NCBI RefSeq assembly: GCF_007993655.1
Contig: NZ_CP029077.1
Location: 614,744 to 678,743, forward strand
Direction of reading: 5' to 3'
From: Candidatus Deianiraea vastatrix
GTDB lineage: Bacteria; Pseudomonadota; Alphaproteobacteria; Rickettsiales; Deianiraeaceae
Length of the DNA stretch: 64,000 bases
Under the pieces are notes generated by a model, which saw nothing but the letters and a program-made list of their open reading frames with translations, was not told the DNA's origin and did no database searches. Position 1 is the first letter of the stretch. The number at the start of each line of letters is the position of its first letter. Shown one piece after another: positions 24,169-36,006 of the stretch. A program made the translations under genes and the position numbers.

Positions 24169-25692
24169 TTACAAAAATGATTTTTCTATGTTTTGATTTT
24201 TGGCTTTTAGGGTAAGGTATGATATTACAATTTTTGTAAAGGAAACGGCTGTAAAAAATGAGAAAATTATACCGATTATAAGCGATACTGCAAAGCCTTT
24301 GATAAAGACACTTCCAAAGAAAAGCAGCATACATGTTGCGATAATCGTTGTAAAATTCGAATCTGTAATTGCTGTAATTGCACCTGAAAATCCATTTTCT
24401 ATAATGGCAGTTTTTGTGATTTTTTGCCTGTCGAATTCGCGCATTTTTTCGTAAATCAAAACATTTGCATCAACTGCCATGGCAAGGGTGAGTAAAAGCC
24501 CAGCAATTCCAGGCATAGTGAGGGTTATATCAAGTATTGCAAAGGTTGAGATGGTTAAAAATAGGTTTAAAAGCAAGCCAAAAGATGCAAGTAGACCCAT
24601 TTTTTTATAGTGAAAAATCATTATAGTTATTATCAAAATAAATCCAGCAAGCATGCTAAAACTTGAGGCGCGAATTGCATTTTTTCCCATACTTGCATCT
24701 ATTACTTTCTCTTCAACTATATTAAATTTTGTAGGCAGAGCACCAGATTTTAGCGATATAACAAGATATTTCATGTCTTCTGGGCTGGAATTTCCCGTAA
24801 TTGAGGCATTTCCAGACAAAATTGGCTCATTAATATTTGGCGCAGAAAGCACTTTGTCATCTAAAACAATTGCAAGTTGACGACCGGTATTAAGTGATGT
24901 AATTTTTGCAAAATCCGCTGCACCTTTTGAGTTAAAATTGATAAAAATACTAGGCTGTATATTGTCAAACGATATTCTTGCATCTGATAAATTTTCGCCA
25001 TTTACGGCAATTTGACGCTCAACAATATAGAATAACTTTTCATCTTTTTGCGACTGCAAAATCTCATACTTGTGTTTATCTATCGGCATTTTTTGGTTGT
25101 CAGTGACGGGGTGAATGGGATTTACAAGATGGAAATTTAATTTTGCAGCCGATGACAAAATTTTCTTTATTCCATCGGTGTTTTTTTCATTTGGAATTTG
25201 CAAAACTATAAGATCTGACTGGCTTTTGTAAAGATTAATTTCTTTAGTTCCAAGTGCGTCGACGCGACTTCGAATAACATCGATAGACTGGTTAATCACT
25301 AGGTCGTATATGTCTTTTGTGCGGTTTTCGTTGAATTTTATAACGCCATTTTCATATATTAAATATGGGTCAATTTTCTTTATTTCATCGATGTTTTTAT
25401 CACCTTTTAGGTCAAATTTTATTCCATTTTTAGAAAAATCACCGTGCAAAATGCCAAAAGTGTCCATTTCAAGGGCTATTTTTTCATATTTTTCCTTCAT
25501 ATAAAGCTCAAGATCCGGTTTAAAAGCGATATGCACGCCGCCAACCAAGTCAAGCCCCAAATTTACGCGTGGAAATGGGATTTTTTGCGTAAAATTAAAG
25601 CCTAAAATTGAAAAAATATTTAGTGTAAATATCAATCCAGTGAGGATAAAAATACTAATTATTGAGTAAAATTTAATTTTTAATATATTCAT
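24169..25692 (-). CDS. secD: Protein translocase subunit SecD
   Basis: SecD with SecF uses the proton gradient to help SecA/SecYEG pull exported proteins across the membrane. 507 residues: one N-terminal helix (about 9-30), the periplasmic P1 domain that begins with the LGLDLVGGVH motif, and five C-terminal helices (about 335-500) with the conserved stretches IPFxSG-like LSGNASITGN, GLLLTLAMAVDANVLIYEK (given as LTLAMAVDANVLIYE) and GFSGAITAITDSNFTT. SecF normally follows as the next gene; here mrp does, behind its own promoter, so secF is elsewhere or lost. Confidence 0.94.
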   Translation of the reverse strand: MNILKIKFYSIISIFILTGLIFTLNIFSILGFNFTQKIPFPRVNLGLDLVGGVHIAFKPDLELYMKEKYEKIALEMDTFGILHGDFSKNGIKFDLKGDKNIDEIKKIDPYLIYENGVIKFNENRTKDIYDLVINQSIDVIRSRVDALGTKEINLYKSQSDLIVLQIPNEKNTDGIKKILSSAAKLNFHLVNPIHPVTDNQKMPIDKHKYEILQSQKDEKLFYIVERQIAVNGENLSDARISFDNIQPSIFINFNSKGAADFAKITSLNTGRQLAIVLDDKVLSAPNINEPILSGNASITGNSSPEDMKYLVISLKSGALPTKFNIVEEKVIDASMGKNAIRASSFSMLAGFILIITIMIFHYKKMGLLASFGLLLNLFLTISTFAILDITLTMPGIAGLLLTLAMAVDANVLIYEKMREFDRQKITKTAIIENGFSGAITAITDSNFTTIIATCMLLFFGSVFIKGFAVSLIIGIIFSFFTAVSFTKIVISYLTLKAKNQNIEKSFL

Positions 25693-25720
25693 AAGTCTAG
25701 GTTTTATCGATATTTATCCA

Positions 25721-25748
25721 TTTATAAACATAAAATATAAAAAGTCAA
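25721..25748 (-). promoter_or_regulatory. Predicted promoter of secD
   Basis: Minus-strand TTGACT (25748-25743), 16-base spacer, TATAAA (25726-25721); start near 25714, about 22 bases before the secD ATG. It lies back to back with the gatA promoter. Confidence 0.5.
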
Positions 25749-25757
25749 ATTAAATTC

Positions 25758-25785
25758 TTGCAAATTAAAAACTTTTGTCTACAAT
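25758..25785 (+). promoter_or_regulatory. Predicted promoter of gatA
   Basis: CTTGCAA (-35 TTGCAA, 25758-25763), 16-base spacer, TACAAT (25780-25785). The start point would be near 25792, so the ATG at 25789 cannot be used and ATG 25807 is the likely gatA start. Confidence 0.5.
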
Positions 25786-25806
25786 TTTATGAAATATGTC
25801 GTAAAA

Positions 25807-27261
25807 ATGAACAATAAAAACAAGACATTATTAGAAGTTTTGGGCGATCTGAGGGCTAAAAAAATTTCTGCACTTGAGCTTACAAAAGACTTTTTGGTAA
25901 AAATTAAAGAGTCAAAATTAAACGCCTTTATCACAATATGCGAGGATTTAGCGATAGAATCTGCGAAAAAATCAGATGAAAAAATAGCGAAAAACGAAGG
26001 TGGAAAGCTTGAAGGCGTGCCTCTTGCGATTAAAGATTTATTTTGCACAAACGGAGTAAAAACAACTGCTGGTTCAAAAATTTTAGAGAATTTCGTTCCA
26101 AATTACGAATCTGATGTAACGCAAAAATTGAAAAATGAAGGATATATAATGCTTGGAAAGACGAATATGGACGAATTTGCCATGGGTTCCACAAATTTGA
26201 CGAGTTATTTTGGCGCGTGTATAAATCCTTGGAAAAGCTCGACCGGTGTTGAAAAAAACCTTGTTCCGGGTGGTTCAAGCGGTGGCTCTGCTGCGGCCGT
26301 TGCAGCTGGACTTTGCCTTGGTGCAACAGGCTCTGACACTGGCGGATCTATAAGGCAGCCAGCCTCTTTTTGTGGAATTGTCGGCGTAAAGCCAAGTTAT
26401 GGAATTTGCTCAAGATATGGCATGGTAGCGTACGCAAGCTCTCTTGATCAAGCTGGCTTTTTTGCCCAAAATGTTGACGACGCCGCATATTTAATGGAGG
26501 TTATAGCTGGTCAAACAGCTAACGACTCAATGATGTACGACGCTGCAAAATATGACTTTACAAGCAATATAAATAGTGAAATTTCCGGCATGACTATTGG
26601 AATTCCAAAGCAATTTCAGTCAGATGCCTTAATGCCGGAGATAGCAAAAAATTGGCAGGATTGCATTGAGTATTTTAAAAAACTCGGCGTTAAAATCCTT
26701 GATATCGAGCTTCCAAATGTTGAAAAATCCATTAATACATATTACATTATAGCACCGTCTGAGGCTTGCTCAAATCTTTCGCGTTACGATGGAATTCGCT
26801 TTGGTTTCGGTTTTGATGAAAAAGTTGAAAACATCGATGAATACTACACAAAAACACGCTCTCTTGGCTTTGGGCAGGAGGTAAAACGCAGAATTATGAC
26901 TGGAAATTACATTTTATCATCAAAAAGATACGATGAATACTACATTAAAGCACTTAAAGTAAGGCGTGTTATTAAGAATGAATTCGACGCAGCTTTTGCA
27001 AAAGTTGACGCAATTTTATGCCCAGCAACGCCAAATGTTGCATTTGGAATAGACGACAAAAATGACGATCCAATCAAGACTTATTTAAATGATATATATA
27101 CAGTTCCGGTAAATCTTGCTGGTCTTCCTGGGATTTCAGTTCCAACCGCTCTTTCAAACGATGGACTTCCAATTGGAATGCAGATAATTTGCCAGCGCAG
27201 AGAAGACGCAAAAATGTATCAAATTGCAAAGTGGCTTGAAAAATTTAGTAATATAACATAA
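25807..27261 (+). CDS. gatA: Aspartyl/glutamyl-tRNA amidotransferase subunit A
   Basis: Glutamine amidase subunit of GatCAB, which turns Asp-tRNA-Asn and Glu-tRNA-Gln into the correct aminoacyl-tRNAs. 484 residues from ATG 25807, the family length. The amidase signature is complete: catalytic Lys in LAIKDLFCTNG, PGGSSGGSAAAVAAG, and the nucleophile Ser in TGSDTGGSIRQPASF. The C-terminal GLPGISVPTALSNDGLPIGMQII stretch (recognised by LPGISVPTA) is typical. gatC and gatB are not adjacent, as in many reduced genomes. Divergent from secD. Confidence 0.96.
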   Translation: MNNKNKTLLEVLGDLRAKKISALELTKDFLVKIKESKLNAFITICEDLAIESAKKSDEKIAKNEGGKLEGVPLAIKDLFCTNGVKTTAGSKILENFVPNYESDVTQKLKNEGYIMLGKTNMDEFAMGSTNLTSYFGACINPWKSSTGVEKNLVPGGSSGGSAAAVAAGLCLGATGSDTGGSIRQPASFCGIVGVKPSYGICSRYGMVAYASSLDQAGFFAQNVDDAAYLMEVIAGQTANDSMMYDAAKYDFTSNINSEISGMTIGIPKQFQSDALMPEIAKNWQDCIEYFKKLGVKILDIELPNVEKSINTYYIIAPSEACSNLSRYDGIRFGFGFDEKVENIDEYYTKTRSLGFGQEVKRRIMTGNYILSSKRYDEYYIKALKVRRVIKNEFDAAFAKVDAILCPATPNVAFGIDDKNDDPIKTYLNDIYTVPVNLAGLPGISVPTALSNDGLPIGMQIICQRREDAKMYQIAKWLEKFSNIT

Positions 27262-27350
27262 TTTCATTAAACTTCCGATCTAAATTAACAAAAAAAAGCA
27301 AACAGATTTAACATAATTGCTATATATTTCAGTGCGATGAATTCTGGTGT

Positions 27351-28664
27351 TTATTTAATAATCCACATAAATGGAGACGTTGCTCCGGTTGTTGTTTTAA
27401 TTTTTCTTACAATTCTTCCAGATAAATCAATCATAACAAGCGTAGTTTTGGAAGATAGAGACTTCTTTTCAACAAAAATAATACCATCTGAATTTGGAAG
27501 CCACATAGGATTTTCAAGCATGTAAGATGAATATAATATTTGCTCATCCGTTCCATCTGGTCGAATTATTCCAATATGAAATATACCATTTCTAAGCTTT
27601 GTAAAACAAATCCAATTGCCATCAGGCGACCAAGATGGCTCAGCATAAATACCATCATTTCCAACAAGCAATTTTGTCATTTGTATTGCCGAAATATCCG
27701 ATACATATAAATTTCTTCTTCCTTCATAATTTGATTCAAAAACCAACATTTGATCATCTGGAGAGGTGCTGCCCGATGTATTTATGGTCTCAGATTTATT
27801 TACTATCGTTGATTCATCACCCTTGGAAGATAATTTAATAATACTACTTCCATCTTCAAGTAAATTTGTCAAAATAAGACAGTTATCATTTTTACAAAGC
27901 GACGGGCTTGATGTATATTTTTTTCCTGATAAACTTGGATAGACCTTGTCGAGAGATATTTTTTCTTGCGTAAAAATATTAACTGCCTTTAAAAATGGCT
28001 CACCTGTTGTCATGTCAATATACATTAATGCATTCTTTTTGCTATCTATAATCGGAGAATTTAAAATTCCACCTTGAAGCAATAATTTTTCACCATAACC
28101 ATCTTGATCTATAATGTAAATACTTTTTTTGGAATTTTTATTTTTCACTACATCACTTGAGCTATAGACAATTTTTGACTGAAAATATCCAATTTTACCA
28201 GTCATTGCAAAGTATGAAATGTCAGTTACTATGTGAGATGTTTTGCGTATATTGTCTTCTTTAAAAGCATATTTTTTTTCCGTTAGAACAGATTCATTTT
28301 TAACATCATATACCCTAACTTCAATCACATATTTATCCGCCTCGCTTGGCATTTGAAATACATTTACATTAATATTATATGCAATTCCATCGTAATTATA
28401 TTTTTTTAGATTCAAAATATTTGCATCCATGGTATAATTTAACAAACCTTTGTATTCCATATCAACAGTAGTTTGTAAATCTTGTGATATTACATCGGTT
28501 ACACTATTTAAAATTTTCTCAAGTTTCGTATTTTGCTCTTGCCCAATTGTAGATATTGAAACAGGAATTGTATTGCCATAAAGCTTTTCAATATCAATTG
28601 TTTCAAATGCCATGGCTTTGAGTGGCAAAAAAATAACAAGAATAATTAAAAATACAATTTTCAT
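27351..28664 (-). CDS. tolB: Tol-Pal system protein TolB
   Basis: Periplasmic beta-propeller that links Pal and TolA in outer-membrane constriction during division. From ATG 28664 (437 aa) the protein has a Sec signal peptide (MKIVFLIILVIFLPLKAMA) and then the N-terminal domain; the propeller repeats include SPDDQMLVFESNYEGRRNLYV, SWSPDGNWICFTKL (seen as PSWSPDGNW) and PMWLPNSDGIIFVE. A frame starting at 28688 would overlap murC and push the signal inward, so it is rejected. Eight bases separate it from the murC stop (28672), so murC-tolB form one transcript. Other tol genes are not in the window. Confidence 0.9.
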   Translation of the reverse strand: MKIVFLIILVIFLPLKAMAFETIDIEKLYGNTIPVSISTIGQEQNTKLEKILNSVTDVISQDLQTTVDMEYKGLLNYTMDANILNLKKYNYDGIAYNINVNVFQMPSEADKYVIEVRVYDVKNESVLTEKKYAFKEDNIRKTSHIVTDISYFAMTGKIGYFQSKIVYSSSDVVKNKNSKKSIYIIDQDGYGEKLLLQGGILNSPIIDSKKNALMYIDMTTGEPFLKAVNIFTQEKISLDKVYPSLSGKKYTSSPSLCKNDNCLILTNLLEDGSSIIKLSSKGDESTIVNKSETINTSGSTSPDDQMLVFESNYEGRRNLYVSDISAIQMTKLLVGNDGIYAEPSWSPDGNWICFTKLRNGIFHIGIIRPDGTDEQILYSSYMLENPMWLPNSDGIIFVEKKSLSSKTTLVMIDLSGRIVRKIKTTTGATSPFMWIIK

Positions 28665-28671
28665 AATCAAT

Positions 28672-30081
28672 TTAAAACAAAACATCACAAGATGAATAAG
28701 CGAATTTACTTATATCACCGGCGCCCATAAAGATAATTATATCATTTTGAGTTACATTCATAATCCCTAAATTAGCTTTCACATTATCAAGAGCGCAAAT
28801 TCTAATGTCAAGATTTTTATTATTTTTTTGTATTTTTTTCGCTAAATCATCGATTTTAACGCCGTTTTCGTTTGTTTCTCCAGCTGAATAAATTGGGTTT
28901 AGTATAATTTTATCTACGCCATCAAAACACGCAGCAAAATCATCCATTAAATCGTACATTCTTGAATATCTATGTGGTTGAAAAATTACCACAATTTCAC
29001 CACTACGCTTTGATATTTTCATAAAATCTTTAGCACCCTGAATTACCGCCTTAATTTCAGTTGGATGGTGAGCGTAATCATCAATTACTATCGTATTTTC
29101 TACTTTTCCAACCTGTGTAAATCGCCTTTTTACACCGCTAAACAAACTAATTGCCGAGATTATATCTTCAACTTTACAGCCAATATTTTTTGCAATTAAA
29201 AAAGCAGAGCATATATTTAAAAAATTATGCAAGCCAAAAAGCTTTGTTTTTATTGTAAATTTTTCATTATCACAGGATATATCGAAGAAACTATAACCAT
29301 TTTCATACACAATGGATTCTTTAATAATTTGCAAATCCGCCCCATTTTTAAAGCCGTATTTAATGACATTATTGCCGCTTGAAAGCCTTACAAGCCTTTC
29401 ATCATCGCTACAAATTACAGATGTTTTTGAATGATCTAAAAGCACTTTAAAAACTTCCTCAACCTTGTCCATTGTTTTATAGTGGTCCATGTGCTCTCTA
29501 TCAATATTCGTAATTATCGAAAGGTCTGCATTAAAATTAACAAAACTGCCGTCTGATTCATCTGCTTCAACCACGATATATTTGCCTTTTCCAATTTTGT
29601 AGTTTGAATTATATTCATTCATAATTCCCCCCGAAATTATTACAGGATCAATGCCACATTTGTCTAAAATTAAGCCAAGAAGCGAGGTTGTCGTTGTTTT
29701 TCCATGAGAACCTGATACCGCTATGCTTTTATAGCCCTGCATAACAAATCCAAGCGCAATTGACCTGTGAATTATTGGAATTTTCGCCTTTTTTGCAGCA
29801 AGCACCTCTTCGTTTGTATCAAGATTAATCGCAGAGCTATAAACAAGACAAGATACGCCTTGTAGATTAGATTCTTTTTGAGCTGGAAATATTTTTATCC
29901 CAAGATTTCTCATGTTTTGAACCATGTACGACTCCGAGCTATCACTTCCCTGCACTTTTATTCCATTTTGATGCATAACCTGCGCAATTGCAGACATTCC
30001 AATGCCACCAATACCGCAAAAATGAACTATTCCGCTTGAAAAAATTTTTTCATCAATTTTATTGCTATTAATTTTTTTCAT
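28672..30081 (-). CDS. murC: UDP-N-acetylmuramate--L-alanine ligase
   Basis: Adds the first amino acid of the peptidoglycan stem peptide in the cytoplasm. 469 residues with the Mur ligase plan: the N-terminal UDP-binding loop GIGGIGMSAIAQVM, the ATP loop SGSHGKTTTTSLL near residue 120, EADESDGSF, ITNIDREHMDHY, and the C-terminal IDDYAHHPTEIKA and FQPHRYSR motifs. All are intact, so a peptidoglycan precursor pathway is likely active. Divergent from lspA with only 29 bases between the two start codons. Confidence 0.96.
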   Translation of the reverse strand: MKKINSNKIDEKIFSSGIVHFCGIGGIGMSAIAQVMHQNGIKVQGSDSSESYMVQNMRNLGIKIFPAQKESNLQGVSCLVYSSAINLDTNEEVLAAKKAKIPIIHRSIALGFVMQGYKSIAVSGSHGKTTTTSLLGLILDKCGIDPVIISGGIMNEYNSNYKIGKGKYIVVEADESDGSFVNFNADLSIITNIDREHMDHYKTMDKVEEVFKVLLDHSKTSVICSDDERLVRLSSGNNVIKYGFKNGADLQIIKESIVYENGYSFFDISCDNEKFTIKTKLFGLHNFLNICSAFLIAKNIGCKVEDIISAISLFSGVKRRFTQVGKVENTIVIDDYAHHPTEIKAVIQGAKDFMKISKRSGEIVVIFQPHRYSRMYDLMDDFAACFDGVDKIILNPIYSAGETNENGVKIDDLAKKIQKNNKNLDIRICALDNVKANLGIMNVTQNDIIIFMGAGDISKFAYSSCDVLF

Positions 30082-30110
30082 GTTACAAAAGGATTAACTG
30101 TCAACGCATT

Positions 30111-30803
30111 ATGAAAGATATTTTTATTAAAAACAAGGGATTTTTTTTACAATTTTGCATAATTATAACTCTTATTTTAGTTGATCAAATAACAAAAAAA
30201 CTTGCTATTAACTTTTTTCACAATATATGCGACGCCAAAGGAGGTTTAAACTCTTGCTCTTGGCAGTTATTGTCATTTTTTAATTTAACCTTCGTATGTA
30301 ATTATGGTGTAAGTTTTGGCATGCTAAGTAATATATCATATGGAAACATTATACTCTCTATTATCGGAATTTTAATAACAATCTTTTTTATTAAATCCTT
30401 AATTCAGGCAAAGAAAATATCTGATAAAATAGTCATTATTTTAATAATAAGTGGTGCAATAGGAAATTTAATTGATAGAATTTTAAATTCATGTGTTACG
30501 GATTTTATACACTTGCATTACGGAATATATGAATTTCCAGTTTTCAATATCGCAGACTGTTTCGTTTCACTTGGCGCAATTATATGGATATTGAGAAGTT
30601 TTTTTGACTGGAAAGCTAAAAAAACAGCTTATATATTATTAATATTTCTTTCTTTTACGGGATGTAAATGTAAAACAATTGATGAAGTAAAAAAAGAAAG
30701 ATCTGAGACAATAGAAAAAATTAAAAGAAAAAGTGGCGAAAAATACATCATACCACCTGCATTAAATTCTGTTCCAGAAATCAATGAATGCATAAAAGAT
30801 TAA
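30111..30803 (+). CDS. lspA: Lipoprotein signal peptidase (LspA) fused to a lipoprotein-like tail
   Basis: Inner-membrane aspartyl protease that cuts prolipoprotein signal peptides. The LspA part (about residues 1-165) has four helices, LVDQITKKLA (Asp25), CNYGVSFGM, the catalytic Asp122 in IGNLIDRI and Asp149 in FNIADCF. Normal LspA ends there. This frame continues without a stop for about 65 residues: a basic pair, a hydrophobic helix (YILLIFLSF) and TGCK, which resembles a lipobox with Cys185, then a polar tail ending near ALNSVPEINECIKD. In alphaproteobacteria a small lipoprotein gene often follows lspA, so this looks like a fusion of protease and neighbour. There is no internal ATG, only a TTG, that could start a separate lipoprotein. 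Confidence 0.85.
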   Translation: MKDIFIKNKGFFLQFCIIITLILVDQITKKLAINFFHNICDAKGGLNSCSWQLLSFFNLTFVCNYGVSFGMLSNISYGNIILSIIGILITIFFIKSLIQAKKISDKIVIILIISGAIGNLIDRILNSCVTDFIHLHYGIYEFPVFNIADCFVSLGAIIWILRSFFDWKAKKTAYILLIFLSFTGCKCKTIDEVKKERSETIEKIKRKSGEKYIIPPALNSVPEINECIKD

Positions 30804-31125
30804 AATCTAAATTCTCCGATATAAAAAATATTATTTAGCTAAAATATATATTTATTATTTAATTCCACGCAAAGTAAAAAATCATGATTGTGCAACAGTT
30901 TTAAAATTATAATATACAGCAAATTTGGCGCATTGCATAAGAAATTAATAAAAAGAAGTATTCGGCTTAATGGTAATGGAATTTCAGTTTTCGCATCAAA
31001 AAATATCAACAAAGCATTATTTGATTACAAAGTGCATAGAAAATATATATCTTTTTAGATTGTTTTTTTATACATTATATATAAAATACAACAAAAAAAA
31101 CAACATGCAGAAATTTATAAATGAA
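30804..31125. other. Gap between lspA and 5S rRNA
   Basis: About 320 very AT-rich bases without a convincing gene. The only frame of note is 30888-31058 on the plus strand (TTG start, 56 codons, including RSIRLNGNGISVFASKN), which has no recognisable relative and no promoter of the common type. On the minus strand this is the trailer of the rRNA transcript; T-rich runs at 31062-31070 and 31093-31100 (as read on either strand) could contribute to termination, but I see no clear hairpin. Confidence 0.4.
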
Positions 31126-31137
31126 AATTCATCAATA

Positions 31138-31253
31138 AGCTGATCACGACCTACTCTCCCGTGGCAAAAGACCTAGTACCATCGGCACTGACGCGTTTCA
31201 CATTGGAGTTCGGAAAGGGATCCCGTGGTTCCACGTCGTTATAGTGATCAGCT
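31138..31253 (-). rRNA. rrf: 5S ribosomal RNA
   Basis: Minus-strand RNA of about 116 bases. The conserved 5S centre is recognisable (CGAACTC in loop C, CGATGGTACT in the 3' half, GGGAGAGTAGG near the end). The two ends pair (AAGCTGATCAC with GTGATCAGCTT), and complementarity continues outward for about ten more base pairs with one mismatch, a long processing stem. It lies about 80 bases downstream of 23S. Exact ends are estimated from the terminal helix. Confidence 0.9.
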
Positions 31254-31259
31254 TGTTGA

Positions 31260-31285
31260 TGAATATTTTTTAACTGATGAAAATA
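31260..31285 (-). repeat. 3' arm of the 23S precursor processing stalk
   Basis: This 26-base block is the complement (25 of 26) of 34211-34236 in the 23S leader. In the precursor the two would form the long helix that RNase III normally cuts around 23S. Confidence 0.7.
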
Positions 31286-31335
31286 AAAATTATAACAATA
31301 TTTTAGAATTAATTCTACACAAAGAATCAATAATA

Positions 31336-34088
<2,753 letters not shown>

Positions 34089-34210
34089 TATTATTGAATA
34101 AATGCGCAGAATTAATTCCAAAGCATTTAATCACACCTTTTTATAAGTAAAATTAAAACTAAAGTATATTGTTTAAAATTGGTCATATAAAATAATTATA
34201 TGAACACCCT

Positions 34211-34236
34211 TATTTTCATCAGTCAAAAAATATTCA
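34211..34236 (-). repeat. 5' arm of the 23S precursor processing stalk
   Basis: Complementary to 31260-31285 with one mismatch, flanking the 23S gene. It is in the leader between the rRNA promoter and the mature 5' end. Confidence 0.7.
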
Positions 34237-34274
34237 CGATTTAAGTACTTAACCAAAATTGGTAAGCACAAACG

Positions 34275-34303
34275 ATTACAAGCATCAAAAAAATAATTGT
34301 CAA
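34275..34303 (-). promoter_or_regulatory. Promoter of the 23S-5S transcript
   Basis: Minus-strand CTTGACA (TTGACA 34303-34298), 17-base spacer, TGTAAT (34280-34275), followed by a leader of about 180 bases to the mature 23S. It sits directly after the yidD stop, so 23S has its own start, consistent with separation from 16S. Confidence 0.65.
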
Positions 34304-34339
34304 GAAAAAAAATAAAAAAAAGAATATAATATTTTTACA

Positions 34340-34567
34340 CTACCTAAAATCATCGATTTTAATTGACTTTTTTGTAAATAAAGAATTACATTTAAAAATT
34401 CTTTTCACTATCAAAAGCAAACTTTTTAGCAAATTATACTTACGAGAGGTTAAAACTTGTATGGCATACTCAGAGCAAGTTGGAACAAAAATGCAAGATT
34501 TTGGTAAAAATGGAGATATTGTATATTGATACAATTTGACAAAATAAATGAAAATCGATCGTAGCAT
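34340..34567 (-). CDS. yidD: Membrane protein insertion efficiency factor YidD
   Basis: Small membrane-associated protein (75 aa) that assists YidC-dependent insertion. The family core is clear: FVKLYQYTISPFLPKSCIF followed by VPTCSEYAIQVL, with the three conserved Cys positions SC, TC and a later KC (FKCNSLF). The usual Trp/Pro-rich ending is reduced. It normally lies between rnpA and yidC beside rpmH; here it stands alone in front of the 23S promoter and is divergent from the M23 peptidase gene. Confidence 0.85.
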   Translation of the reverse strand: MLRSIFIYFVKLYQYTISPFLPKSCIFVPTCSEYAIQVLTSRKYNLLKSLLLIVKRIFKCNSLFTKKSIKIDDFR

Positions 34568-34633
34568 AAATTAAAAAATATTTCTTGCAAATAAAAACTT
34601 AATTATTTAGTTTATAATATAAAGATATTTGAT

Positions 34634-35998
34634 ATGCAAGTAAAATCGTTATTTTTTAACAAAAATTTTATTACAACGCTAACGAGACTTGTTGCCGTTA
34701 TATGTATTTGGAATTTTTTTGATTCAAATTTATATAACAGAATAAATAAAATATACCTTGCAAGCGATCTTGATTTAATTGTTGATAAAATAGATTATCA
34801 ACATGATTATTATAAAGAGTACGAAAAGATTTATGTGGTATTAGATGAAAATCTTGGAATGCACGAAAATAATGTAGATGATGTAATTAAACTTAAAAAT
34901 GGTCAAAATCTTTCATCTGGATTGCATAATTACGGCATTGACAGCCAAGAAATTAGCGCTATATCAAAAGCATTAGGCTCAAATTTTAATTTAATTAACC
35001 CTGGTCAGGATATATTTATTAACTACGATTACAAGGCAAGATACGTTCCTCATTCAACAAATAATGATATTTATCCAAAGCGACATTATTTCAAAGAAGA
35101 TTACATAGTAAATCATATAGAGGTTAGACTAAATAAGATTGAAAAAAAGATATATCTTCAAAGGCAAAATAATGCTTTTACAACAACCGTAGCACCTCTT
35201 CAAAGTCAGAAACAAACAAGAGTGATAAAAAGCAAGATAAATAATAGCCTTTACTACGATGCAATTCAAAAAGGTGTAACACCTATAGTAATTAATAAAA
35301 TGATAGAGCAATACAGCTATGACATCGACTTTCAAAGAGATATACATAAAGGGGACAGCTTTGAAGTTGTTTTTGAGGAATATTACGACGATAAATCAAG
35401 AAAAGTGAAAGATGGTAAATTGCTATACGCTGGAATAAATGTTCAAGGCAAATGGTATAGAATGTATAGATTTAATGATGAATTTTACAATGAAAAAGGT
35501 CTTGAAATCAAGAAAACATTACTTAAAACCCCAGTGGATGGCGCAAGAATTAGCTCTGGATTTGGCGTAAGACGCCACCCGGTATTAGGATTTACAAGGG
35601 CGCACAAAGGTGTTGATTTTGCGGCTCCAACTGGTACTCCAATTTACGCAGCAGGTGACGGAACAATTACACATTACAGCTGGGGTGGTGGATATGGAAA
35701 TCTGTGCACAATCAAGCACACAAAAGAATATTCAACAAACTACGCACACATGAGTAGATTTGCAAAAGGCGTAAAAATTGGATCTTATGTAAAACAAAGA
35801 CAAGTTATAGGCTACATCGGTACAACCGGGCTTTCAACTGGGCCACATTTACACTTTGAACTTGTAAAAAATGGCGAGAAAATCAATCCAACAAAGCATC
35901 ATATACAGTCAATTCGCACAATTACTGGAAAATCTATGACGGAATTTAAGAATTTCGTTGATCAAATAACGAAAAAAATAGCCCAGAATGGCAATTAA
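34634..35998 (+). CDS. M23-family peptidoglycan endopeptidase
   Basis: Zinc metallopeptidase (454 aa) of the LytM/lysostaphin type that cuts peptidoglycan cross-bridges in the periplasm. An N-terminal membrane anchor or signal (about residues 10-30) is followed by a LysM/OapA-like region with a degenerate SAISKALGSNFNLINPGQ stretch and a catalytic domain from about residue 300: SGFGVRRHPV, the zinc ligands His324 and Asp328 in AHKGVDFAAP, and His405-x-His407 in GPHLHFEL. The catalytic set is complete. A CTTGCAA at 34584-34590 and a TATAAT at 34613-34618 precede it, 22 bases apart. It fits with murC and mreB. Confidence 0.88.
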   Translation: MQVKSLFFNKNFITTLTRLVAVICIWNFFDSNLYNRINKIYLASDLDLIVDKIDYQHDYYKEYEKIYVVLDENLGMHENNVDDVIKLKNGQNLSSGLHNYGIDSQEISAISKALGSNFNLINPGQDIFINYDYKARYVPHSTNNDIYPKRHYFKEDYIVNHIEVRLNKIEKKIYLQRQNNAFTTTVAPLQSQKQTRVIKSKINNSLYYDAIQKGVTPIVINKMIEQYSYDIDFQRDIHKGDSFEVVFEEYYDDKSRKVKDGKLLYAGINVQGKWYRMYRFNDEFYNEKGLEIKKTLLKTPVDGARISSGFGVRRHPVLGFTRAHKGVDFAAPTGTPIYAAGDGTITHYSWGGGYGNLCTIKHTKEYSTNYAHMSRFAKGVKIGSYVKQRQVIGYIGTTGLSTGPHLHFELVKNGEKINPTKHHIQSIRTITGKSMTEFKNFVDQITKKIAQNGN

Positions 35999-36006
35999 AT
36001 AATATA

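Noticed and set aside
30888-31058. 56-codon TTG-started frame in the lspA-5S gap
   Set aside because: No start ATG, no relative I recognise and no promoter of the common form; kept only as a note on the gap.
34089-34339. Possible 16S or tRNA gene upstream of 23S
   Set aside because: Only a promoter, leader and processing-stem arm are visible; no tRNA-like stems or 16S motifs are present.
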